Below are positions 1-12,000 of a DNA stretch of 64,000 nt, piece by piece. A program made the position numbers and the translations under genes. The DNA is taken from contig NC_088295.1 in assembly GCF_032854445.1 (NCBI RefSeq), positions 38,784,510-38,848,509 of the forward strand, written 5' to 3'. Source of the DNA: Liolophura sinensis (lineage: Eukaryota; Mollusca; Polyplacophora; Chitonida; Chitonidae). The notes below the pieces were generated by a model. That model did not search any database. It was not told where the DNA came from and saw only the letters and a list, made by a program, of their open reading frames with translations. Within the stretch, counting starts at the first letter, position 1. The number at the start of each line of letters is the position of its first letter.

Positions 1-39
1 TGAAACTGTCTCCACTGTTCAACAGACTTACTCCAGCGG
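1..39 (-). CDS. DMD: Second copy of the R17 exon start (exon 26'), cut by window edge
   Basis: The minus-strand sequence from 39 down to 1 repeats the 5' end of exon 26, with the same gtttgacag acceptor, and encodes [12 protein letters not shown]. The rest is outside the window. Confidence 0.85.
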
Positions 40-3000
40 CTGTCAAACAATTACAATAATCATGAACTCAACATTTCCATGCAAGTCCAGTTGCAGCCAG
101 TCCTATTGATTAGTGGACACATAAAACTTGTGCTTTGATAATGAACGCCATTAAGGTCCCATAAAATAATTTTCTTCATAGCCACTGTGCCTAATTTGAT
201 ATTAGAGCGAGAACATAAAATTTGTATCATTCTTGTTACATATAAACATCATTTGGAGCTGAGTGTCATAAAGGGTGGTCTATGGACGTTTGTCCCTGAT
301 CATGAGCTCATCAAGGTATTATATTTATTTATTTATTTGACTGGTGTTTTACTCCGGACTCAAGAATATTTTACTTATATGACGGCGGCCAGCATTATGG
401 TGGGAGGAAATTGTGCAGAGCTTGGAGAAACCCCACAATCATCTGAAGGTTGCTGACAAACCTTCCCACTTACGACCGGAGAAGAAGCCAACATGAGTTG
501 GATTTGAACTCATAGAAACCACAATGGTAGGAGCCTCCTAAGTCGTTGCGCTGTGTCGCGCCAGCATGCTAACCCCCTCAGCCACGGAGGCCTCCCACAA
601 GGTATTATAGATATGCGTAACACATGCAGCTTGAGTGGAGCTGAAACATACTTCACTTGACATTTAATACATAACTATATGTAAGTTACCCTTTCAGCCT
701 CATTCTCAGAGTTCTGTTCATCATAGATAGAAACTTTTGAAAATCATCTGGAAGGTAGGCCTAATGCAGTAATTCGTCCTTTGGATAAAACAGAGAAAAC
801 TTCCACGTGACATTACATGAAGGACCTACTCATGTCTCTTCTTGTAGGACTCGTTGACGCTGGACCACTCCTCCTTCAGTTGTAACAGAAGGCCGCGTAT
901 GCGAGCAGCTTCATCAGAGGTACTCTGTCCTACAGCATCCTCCTGCTGACTCTCCAACTCATTTATCTTCGGCTGCAGGTTGTCAAGGCTGGATTTGATA
1001 GCCTGAAATAAGTATTGTTCAAATTTTAACACACTGACTACAGCTAAAAACCTAACTTTAGACTAAATTTAAACTCTTTTCCAAAGTTAGCTTAGAAATG
1101 TTCTTTTCATTCAATGCATCACAGATCAGTTCAACTCATTTGCATGTCAACCAGCTGACTAAAAAACCAAGTTCATGTACACTGGCTTATTTCAGAGCAC
1201 CAGCCAGTTACAATCCTTCCAGACAGAAGATAACGCTGATACTAACGGATACTATCCCTGAAAATTTGAATCTCGAGGAAACCCCACTGAACAAAGGTGG
1301 TGATAAGAATGACAGTGCAAAATGTCATTGTCACATTCAGCTGTTAGGTCAATGTTGTTGTTGTTACTGTCACCTTGCATGGTGACCTTCACAAACTTGT
1401 TGATTATCAACTTTAGTAAATAACCTAATATTTCATCCATGACTGAGTTGCTCATTTTGCTGGATTCTGAGTGTTCCACTGACCTTAGAAAGGTGCTTTG
1501 AGGTTTGTCTGAAAAATGTAACTTTTGGCAACTTTACTTATATTATGACACTTAATTTCCCTCCAACAACGAACTTTTGGGGCTTTGTTATAGGTCATTT
1601 ACACAAGCTATTAATTCTATACAGACAATTCAGATAAGAGCCGCCCTGTCCAACATGTTTTCAGACAAATGTAGAATGTGATAGAGTACAGCAGTTTATT
1701 GATAAGAACACCCATCTGTTTAGTTCTCCAGCCAGCTATCTGACTATTATGACATATCCACAGGCTAACTGGAACAAGTGCCTTGTAATGGTCCATCCTA
1801 CTTCACCTGATTAATGTTGACACACCATGATGAGTCGTCAATAACCTGAGGTTAAAGTTTTGAAACAGCGCATGTATTTATACAAAATTATGATTTAGTG
1901 ATCTTCATGGTATATATTAACGTCATTTACCCACGCCTTACAGAAGCCTTAAAGTCTTGAACTGATAAAAGGCCTTTTTATTGCCTGAAATTCAATTGAG
2001 TGGATGAACCAAAAGAACAGCTACATTCACTGAAGTGAGGTTGTAATACATTTACATCCCTTTCTTTATAAATGATCCAAATTTACATGGAATTTCTGGG
2101 CCAAAAACAACAGCTTATTTAGAGATTTATGCCACACATTTTGGTCTAATTGGCCAAAAAATGTAAATATTCGCACAAAATAAATCTGGGATTATTTAAT
2201 GAAAGATTAAGATGAAAGAGGCATTCAAATTTTAACTCATGGGTGTTGAAACTAAGCATGGGCCCAATCTCAAACTTGAAACCATCAGGTCTGCAAATAT
2301 TTCAATGGTTGCAAAGTGAGAATGTTTACCGAGTCAAAGAGTGAGTGAGTGAGTGAGTGCTTGGAATTTAAGTCATATGACAATGAATGAGTCCTTAGAG
2401 TGCAGGTAATGTGCCTCCTTGATGCAGGACGGATTTCCACCACTCTTATCTAGCGTTGTTTCACTGAGACAACTTACCAAAGGCCAGTAAGCCACCCCAC
2501 TAGAGCCATTATACCGATACGGCAGTGGTTACACTGCCCTTAATGCTGAACACCAAGCAAGGAAGCTACAACTTCCTCTTTTAAGATCTTAGGTGTGACC
2601 CAACCCAATATTGACCCTGGATCTAACTATCCCCTCCCCTCCCCCCCCCCCCCCACCCGCAACTGCGCCATCAGTGCTGGTACAGAGTCAACGACAATTA
2701 AGTTAGAAGTGGGTTTCTCTCTGTCTTCTACTGCATGAGTATAATAAAGTTATAGGAGTTAACAAAATCCTGAATATTTGCTATATCCTATAAATTCTAT
2801 CTTCTAAGTGATGCTATCATTGTTTAGTTGTGTTGCATGCCGGGAAACCGTAACAGTGTACCTATGCACCTATATACACTGGCAAACAAACATACATCCA
2901 TGAACTTTTTGGGTGCAACTTTCTCATGTAATGGATGAAATGGGATAAAATGACATTTCCCTTGAGGCACATGGATTTATGTCTGTGTTCCCCAGACATG

Positions 3001-6000
3001 GAGATGCATGTTGTGGCTTCATTGTACACACACAAAACAGGCCTGGCAGTCGGAGTGACTGACAGAGACCATTTGTAGTACTACAGCCCTACGCTGGTGC
3101 GTGTAGCAACCACAGCTGAGCGGGAATTCTCCGCATAATCCAAGTGTTAATCGTGCAGTTGCCAGGGACAGAAGAAACAAGACAGCCAAAATAGATCTGG
3201 AGATTCTTCCAGGGTTAATAGATTGCAAGTGCCAAGATTTAGAGTTTAGCAAGTAGACCACAGTGGTAGAAGATTGGGATAGGGACTGAGCTGGCAGGGG
3301 TGTGGTCATCTCAAAACAATAGCAAAGGCAGAATCAATACCTGCGAAATTAGAATTTGTTTTAACACTTGCTATACTATAAACATGTGAATATTTCTATT
3401 ACCACACACTAGCCTTCATTATTTTTTTAGAAGGCATGTATCAGTATATTTACCCAAAATCACTTTATATCCATGACTTCAACCAATCAAATTTCTCATN
3501 NNNNNNNNNNNNNNNNNNNNNNNNNNNNNNNNNNNNNNNNNNNNNNNNNNNNNNNNNNNNNNNNNNNNNNNNNNNNNNNNNNNNNNNNNNNNNNNNNNNN
3601 NNNNNNNNNNNNNNNNNNNNNNNNNNNNNNNNNNNNNNNNNNNNNNNNNNNNNNNNNNNNNNNNNNNNNNNNNNNNNNNNNNNNNNNNNNNNNNNNNNNC
3701 ACAAAGAGCATGTGCAATTTCAGATAGTCCTCAAGCAAAACAGGTACTAATTTCAGTCTCAACAGTGCCCTGTACCTGCATTTATGCAATAACCACAACC
3801 CAGTCGCTCCCGCCACTAGGTATTGTTGCAAGTTACCACAACTGAAACTGCATGGTACTGTATACCAGAGATGGACAATACTTGTACCTCAGACATCATG
3901 CGAGTCAGTTCACCACGTAATAACTCCCGCATGATTTCATCCATGCTCTAACAATGACAAGAGTACCTGGATGCTGTTTGGTCAGGCAGCACCTGAAGTG
4001 CCTCAGAACACTTACAAGTCCTCAGGGGGAAAAAGACTCAGAATTACATCTCATTCCTCATCGATGACCGAAAGACCTACTCTCTTAATACGGACTCCAA
4101 TTCCCAGTGAAATATTCAATCACAATTTTGTTATCGCAACAGCATTACCTTGTAGCCATAAACCTGATGCTGCTCAACCAGCACCAAGCAATCCAATAAA
4201 ACAGGATTCCTTCCGTGACATCAAATACAGCTGATTTACTACACAACAATGAAAGGACGTGAAGCATATTGATCGAACATGGCCCTGATCTATTCAGATT
4301 ACTCTACCATAAATTCCAGGTGGCTTGTTAACAGTCAAGAGTTGCACTGCATAAACCGGTCCCAATTACTACACGTGTACAGCAAGACCCAAACCTTTCA
4401 CCAGAACGCTGACTTCGTATCATTTTTATTTTTTAACTCCATTTCCAGGAAATGTGAGAAAGGTCCTTAAATATACCCCTCCAAAAAAGGTTGGTTGTCG
4501 TACTTTCGATGGCATCGAGTGTTCAAGGTTTTTACCGTTAAGATTCCCCAGAATGTGTAAACTGTCAGGTGATAGTTACATGCACAACCTTCAACCAGAA
4601 TCCACTCAAGGCCTGCAGAAGTCCTATAATCTGAATGTACACAATACATGTAGGTCAGGCGTGTTAACCAATGGTTACTCAAGATATCAAAGAAGTTTCT
4701 TCCACCCATGAAACAGACAGATTCCATTTCAGTGAAAACTGAAATCACTTTGGTATGGTTACATATAGATCCATATTAGCTCTTGCACCTATTCTTTAAC
4801 CGATATAATTTCCTAATGTTAACATGTAAGTTAACATATTTGATGTGAACATCTGACACTATCCCTGCCCCACATAAGCAGCAATTTTTCTTCTTGTACA
4901 GAACATACGTATGTCTATGTATTCCTTAGCTTGTCTCAACAATTGGCCAATAAATTTTCAAATACCAAAAACGTGCCTGTGCAATAAGGAAAAATATCAC
5001 ATCAAACCGCACAGCACTCAAACCAGAATCATAATCCAATACACCATTCGCCTCAAGTCAAATTAAAGCACTGTAAGAGTTCAAAGAAGAAAAAAAAAGA
5101 ACAAGGAGAGTAATTTCTTCCTCTTTGCCCTCCATGGACTTCACGCTGTATTAATCCCCAGCTGCCCTGTGCAATGTAACATAGTGATGAGATATTAACC
5201 AGATTCAGACATCTAAGAGTAAAATTCTGCAATTTCCATCCAGGAATATGTCCCCACAAACTCTTTGTGTAACCCTGCAAGTCTGACTATAGTGTCACAC
5301 TCTAAATATTTATTTGATACAGGTTGTTGTTTAATGTCTTTTCACTTGTATGCCAGCTTTTAGGAATGAGGGGAACCAACCTTTGCCAATCTTTGACAAG
5401 TTATTTGATGGGGGACGTGGTCTCCCATGAACTTCATGGAAGAACACACGAGACAACGTTTAGTACTCACATTCACTTCTGCACTTAATCTCTTCTTCAT
5501 ATCAACCAAATAATTTCTGGACTCTTAATTAAGTTATAGACCTAAAACACCACCATAGGTTATCAAGCAGTTACGACTTCTCAAACCCAAACTGACCAGA
5601 ATGCTAATCCATTCTGATATGGAAAGAGTTACTGAGTAGCATCATCACCACTCTCCTGTCCAGTCCAAAAACGGATGCAACAAATCGTCTAATGATTGTA
5701 CGATGAAAGATGGTGGTGAATGCATACAGTGGGCCCATACCTGCTGAAAGTTTAGGAATGGAGCTGAGCTTCTACTGCAAAGTGATCATGCATAACCTTC
5801 TTAAAAAAGCTTTATATCTGAAGTATGCCGCAATCCAAGAAGCACATGATGACAAACCATGTGAAGTATTATGATATTTCATCCACCACTGCATTTTTAT
5901 AGAACTTACAGGTTTCACCAAATTGCACTCCTTCATCTACATGTATAAGGTCCAATGTGCGGGTCCTGTAAAACTTAGCAATCTAACTATTCAGAATTCT

Positions 6001-9000
6001 TAACGCCAAGGGACAGATCCTTTGCACATACTATCAATGTGAATGGGGTCATTCTGTTACTTTGTAATGTTAATAAACATTTCAGAACGCAATGTACTTT
6101 TTTTTTGTGTCCTGATTTATTTATCAGATAAAGTTATTATCTATATTAACATTTAATCCATGATAATTTGTCAAATTCTCTGACAAATGTTTATGCATTT
6201 CTGGCTCATACAGCCATAACAAACACAGGAATTCATGGCAAAACAAAATATTATTATGAAATTAAACTGTCAGTTAAAAGTCTTATTTATTTATATTTGA
6301 AATGTTGTGTTTTACAAGACTAGCATCATATATGTGCTTAGAAATTTTTGTGGGAATATTCCGAATAGCCCTACAGTTGGTGCCTATCAGATAGGTTCAG
6401 TCTATACCTGTCCATAAGTTATTTTTTGTTTTCAATCTGACAATACAACTTGTGACGTCTCAAGTTGTCATTGCCAAACACCACGGCAGATGTTTGCTCA
6501 AGAAGTGGTGAAGGTCGCATTTAATGACCAAAGGAAAAAGCCAAAAACACATACGCGTTCATCCCTAGTTTTAATAATCATTACATGGTATGTTCTTTTA
6601 GTACTCTAAATACTGCATCAGAGGCAATTTAAAATCTTTTAAATTTAAATTCTTCCTCTATACACGCGCTGCCCTGGTGTTCCAGAGCTTAAAAGCAAAG
6701 CACTGAGTGCCATATTCCATATGACCCTCTGCATACAATGGAACAGTTTGATAATATAGGGGTGGGGTTAGGCAGACATGATCACCTGTACCTCAAGCTT
6801 TGAGCAGTCACCATTAATTTCTACCACAGAGTCCTGTACGTCCTCTAAGCCCGTGGGCCCTACATTAAGCGTGGGGTTTGGCTGTATCTCAGAGCTCGAT
6901 TCGTTCAAGGCAGCCTGTGAAAAACATGCAGCTCAACAACATAAAACCATGCAAACAACACAGTACACCAAAATGTATGAACATAGGAAACCATATGATC
7001 TAACAGAAATGGCTCATCATGTCATTCATACAATTTCAGTTTTTTGTGATAACCAGAAATTTATATCATATTATATCATTTGCAAACATATTAAATTTAG
7101 GCAATTTTACAAATCTAAAGTTTTCTTTCTGTTTGCATGCAAAAGATTCACAGACGCTGTCTGAATGTCTGTTTTTTCAAATATACAATACGTACTTGTC
7201 TTTGACAGAAACTTATTTTTATAATAGATTGATATTTCAACCACTTAATTAAAATTCACATGTACAAAATGTTATCAAGCTCAATATCAAAATGATCAGC
7301 ATGCCACACCAGTTAAATTTCTACCTGAAAGCTACAAAACTTTTATATGAAGTCAAGCAAGTCATGAAAAAGAATAGGTAAGTCTGCACACCGCAGGCAC
7401 ATGCACAGGCTTAGAGCTCAAGCAAGCAAGCCCAGACAAAGAAATCAAATAAAAAGCCATTTTAAACTGAAAGAAATTTTACAATGTGTAAAATGTGACT
7501 ATATTTATAGGATCATCAGCTCAAACCCAAACAGTTCAGAATTGTATGAACATTTTCTTTTTGTAAGGGTAAGGTTTACCACATTTTTGCTTTCCTTTAC
7601 TCTTTATAATTAAATGAATTTGTTTTTTTTCACAATTTACAGAAATATGTACTCGGGCATACATGTATCAGCCCTGAGAGTGAGTTTGGTTAATTTATCA
7701 TCATAAAAGATAGACGAGGTTTGTCTGTTATGTGCATCATTTAATGAATTGCAAGGCAGAATGAAAAAAACAATTTACATTATGACATTTTGGGACATTT
7801 TTATAAATATTTAAGGGCTTTCATCAAGGACTGTCAAATTCTTGAATCAGCAGATGGATAAGGTCAGTGAAGCAATCAATGGCCAGAATGTATCAAGATT
7901 ACATGGATTTACAGTAATGGATTGTGCCATAAAGCTGGGGATGTGCATGGAATATTTTATTGCATATTTGATCCTGGCTAACCAGGTAAATCAAGTGCTG
8001 TGGGAATTCTATGTGGGTAGAGTGGATTTCTTTGAGGGAAAGCAATGGTGCTTCATCATGAAACGGGATCAAGCCAATGTGACATCTTAAAGAGGACTGG
8101 AGGACTCATGGGGACATGGAGATATTTGTTTGCAAAAATGAAAACTTTCTCTCCCCACTCTTATCGCAAGACTACCCCAAAAAGGCAATCATGAAATTCT
8201 ATATCCAGCCTGACAGGTCAATTAAGTTTCCCTTCCCATTTTTTTTTTTCTCTACATATCACATTTTGGATGCAAAGGTAAAACACTGTTAAATCAGCTC
8301 AACCAAATGCTGAACCATTCCTGACAGCAAAATGTGGATATGCATGTGTAGATACAGATCAGGTTTCCACTTCAAGAAAAGCTGTTGCTAAAGGGACACA
8401 GAACGAACATTCATTGGCTGACAGTTGAGATAGGGTTTCCTGGGTTAAATCTTGCAGCCTTGGTCATGCTCAAATAAATGTGCCCTACCTATAATTCAGC
8501 TGAGCCAAAGTATAGCCTGGACTTGCCTATCTCTCAGGCCAGCCAGTCAGAATTGATCCTGTATTCCTTAAGGTAATGCTTATGCAGCTGAATGTAGTGA
8601 GATTAACACCTAGACTCTTGAATAGGGACACTGGGTCAAATCCCTGCCCTGATGGTTTGCCTCTGGCTTTAGATCGGGGACAAGCTGGCCGTTTTCACAA
8701 GGAATGATCTACTTTGTTTTCTACACATTTAACTCACAAAAGTTATCATAAAATCATATATGGGATATATGTACAACGTATAATAAATTAAAGCCCAATC
8801 ACATTGATAAATACCCTAAATGACCTAAAAATTTGTCCACAACAGTGAATTTTTTAGAGGAAAATATCATAAAATATTATATTTGGAACTGAAACTTACA
8901 TTTTCCCAGTCAGATATCATCCTACCATCCAAACAAACATCAAAAACATCTTTTTAACATCCAAAGAACTCTAATAATCAGAAAAACTGAGAAATTAAGT

Positions 9001-12000
9001 TAGTCAAGGTTGAAACTCTAGGTCGTTAAGGGTATATCAGTAAAATTTCTTGGAATGGTGTCATGTGGCTATAGATATATGTATGAAACATAAATACTTT
9101 CAGATGTTCTCTGTGTTATTTCACTACTACTAAGTTATATTGTTGTTCTTAACTACTTCTCAAAGCCTAAAAGTATTAACAGAGTCACAGAAATGCACTT
9201 GCTTTCAATGCTTTTAATCTCACCTAGGTTATTTTTAGCACGGATACATACATTTTCAGCCAAGCTATTACATTAAACTATGTGCACACCTTTCAAACTT
9301 ATAAATGTTACTCCTCAGGACTACCATAATCGCTCCACCTTTTTGCATAGAAAGACAATGTTAACTTTCACATATAAATAGAGAACCCATCACAGAGAAT
9401 GACAGAGTTACTATCCATGAACAAAACTTTCCGTCCCAACTGATCAGGCCCAATCGCCCACATCTATCATGCACATCGTAGTGCTGTGTATCACAAGCAA
9501 GGTAGGGGCTGATCTATTGGGACAGGAAATTGTGTTCACGGATGTAACTATCATTAAAACTACGCTGGCTGTACTGGCCATTTGAAGGCTTCACAAACAG
9601 TATAATTTAGCAGTTCATAGAAAATAATGTCCTCCAAAATATGCTTAAGGAAACCAAATGTTTACATGCAAAAAGGTTGGAGTATTATAGTATTATCGAC
9701 ACAGTGTCTCAGCCCAAGAACAAAGCCATAAAAATAAGACCATGACCACTTACAGAAGTAAATATGTATATGTTGTCAGCTAACTGTTGTTTGCAAATGC
9801 TAATGTACTGCTTTTAATACAACTATAAACTTATATGAAACTTATTAACAGCTAAGCAGAGCATATCATTATTTTAACTAAATTTCTTGTAATTTACACA
9901 ACTATACGCCTTCACTAACATCCATAAAACTTTTTCCAATCCCATTTCATGGATAATTCATTCACAAAGCTCATTAACTAGGTGTAGGCTTTATTAGAAC
10001 AAACCCTGTAGTGGATTATCTGACCAGGTGTTTGTCACAGTCATCATGTCAGTTCACCAGGACCTTGACTCTTCATGGCCGTTACAAATTCAGTACAAAG
10101 TGCTTCTCGTATACACCTCCTTAAACATGTCCAACTATGTTCAACATTCAGTTACATGTACTTCTCTATCCATTTGATGACCCATTCATTATATCTGCCG
10201 GTCCAGGAGTTTTTTGTCTTTTTCTCAGAGCTTCTTCAGCCAAGATTTATAAATGGAAAGTATCTTTCTTGTTAAACGAGAAGAAAATTTAAATATCAAG
10301 CAAATACCATTGAAAAGAGTATGTATTTCCTTGCAGGTGCATGCCATAAAAAAAATTTTATGTACCTCAAGTTGATGAATTATAAATAAAGTCAGCACCA
10401 AAATCTGCTGTGGGCGACTCCATTTTGCATAAGAACTAGTCCTGAATTCTTCTATGTTAGCAGAAGAACTGCCGTCAGAAACCGTAGAAGTGCAGTTCAT
10501 ACATTTTCGGTAGAACTCTTCTTCTCAGAAGGTAGCAAACAGTACAGTTCGTTCTCCGCTTGACGATCGGGAAACCGAAATGTTGGACGTAGGTTCCGAG
10601 TTAACACAAACAAACCGGCAGTTTTAACGATTCTCAGTGGCTGAGAGGCAACACACCCCCAGCATAAATTCAGGGGTGTTCAAGATGGAGGACGCAATGA
10701 GCTCAGCGACTTATGCCAGCTTTGCCATTTTCAGACTTCACGTGTAAGGCAAGAAAAAATCACAAAATTATGCAGCAGGTACCACCAGACAGAAAAAATG
10801 GGCTCTTTTCAGCCTATAGTGTCATGTTTTTAAGTTTTCTTCTCCTTTAAATTTATGAATGTGATTATTAAATGGCATATTAAAGTCTATACAGTCTACC
10901 ACATGTAAATCAATGGACAAACCGCAAGACCAATCTATAATGTAACCACCGAAATATGAACCATACACACACAAACAAGAAACATGAACCACACACAGAG
11001 GAAATATGAACCACACACACAGAAAATATGAACCACACACACACAGAGGAAATGAGAGCCACACACACATAGAGGAAATGAGAGCTACACACACACACAC
11101 AGGAAATATGAACCACAACCACACACACACACAGGAAATATGAAACACAACCACACACACACACAGAGGAAATATGAACCACACACACATACATAGAAAA
11201 TATGAACCTCACACACACACACACACAGATTAAATATGAACCACACACACAGAAAATATGAACCACAAACACACAGAGGAAATGAGAGCCACACACACAT
11301 AGAGGAAATGAGAGCTACACACACACACACAGGAAATATGAACCACAACCACACACAGGAAATATGAAACACAACCACACACACACACAGAGGAAATATG
11401 AACCACACACACATACATAGAAAATATGAACCTCACACACACACACACAGAGGAAATATGAACCACACACACACACAGAGGAAATATGAACCACACACAC
11501 ATACATAGAAAATATGAACCTCACACACACACACACAGAGGAAATATGAACCACACACTCACACAGAGTAAATATTTGGTTACAGACGTCCCTATTTAAG
11601 TGCACATGCCTTTTTACCAGTTAACAGAAATCCATGAACACACTTGAAACTTTTCGTACAGCATTGATTAATGGCTGACATCACTGACAGGTTCATCCCA
11701 GTGACTCAAGAAGGTTAGTGTTTCAGTGTGGCCTATTATATTAAATACGCTTGCATGTCATCATCAAACTAATCATTAATGTCAACATGCTCCCTAAACC
11801 CAGCTTAATACTCTTGCAATCAGGAGCCAAAACATGTACATCAAAGTACTGAATATTTTGACCTTGAATTCTAAGTGTCTTCCATTTCTGTACTTCCACC
11901 ATAAACCCAAAATGAAAAAAAAGGTTATATTTTACACAAAAATACCTTTGTGTGAATGACTGCAAGATAATCAGTATGACCTGGGATACAATATGAGATA

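Larger units (their letters stand above)
1..3499. repeat. Direct duplicate of 18707-22142, abutting an assembly gap
   Basis: The whole block matches 18707-22142 in the same orientation, base for base apart from a few percent substitutions and indels. About 10 bp is missing in the second copy near 18850, and about 57 bp after the poly-C run near 21350. Coordinates differ by 18,706 at the left and 18,643 at the right end. The match runs up to the first N at 3500. Divergence of this size and an arbitrary 200-N gap suggest two haplotypes placed in series. Confidence 0.9.

Noticed and set aside
187-456. Plus-strand frame shared with 18878-19147
   Set aside because: Runs through a SINE in antisense; no protein signature.
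3019-3309. 96-codon minus-strand frame with a hydrophobic segment, also at 21662-21904
   Set aside because: The start codon is lost (ATG to ACG) in the second copy, no donor fits, and both copies belong to the duplicated block, so conservation gives no support.
3436-3831. Frames crossing the N block
   Set aside because: They consist mostly of unknown bases.
10822-11605. Several overlapping minus-strand frames rich in C, V, F, S
   Set aside because: Pure translation of the CA-rich array.
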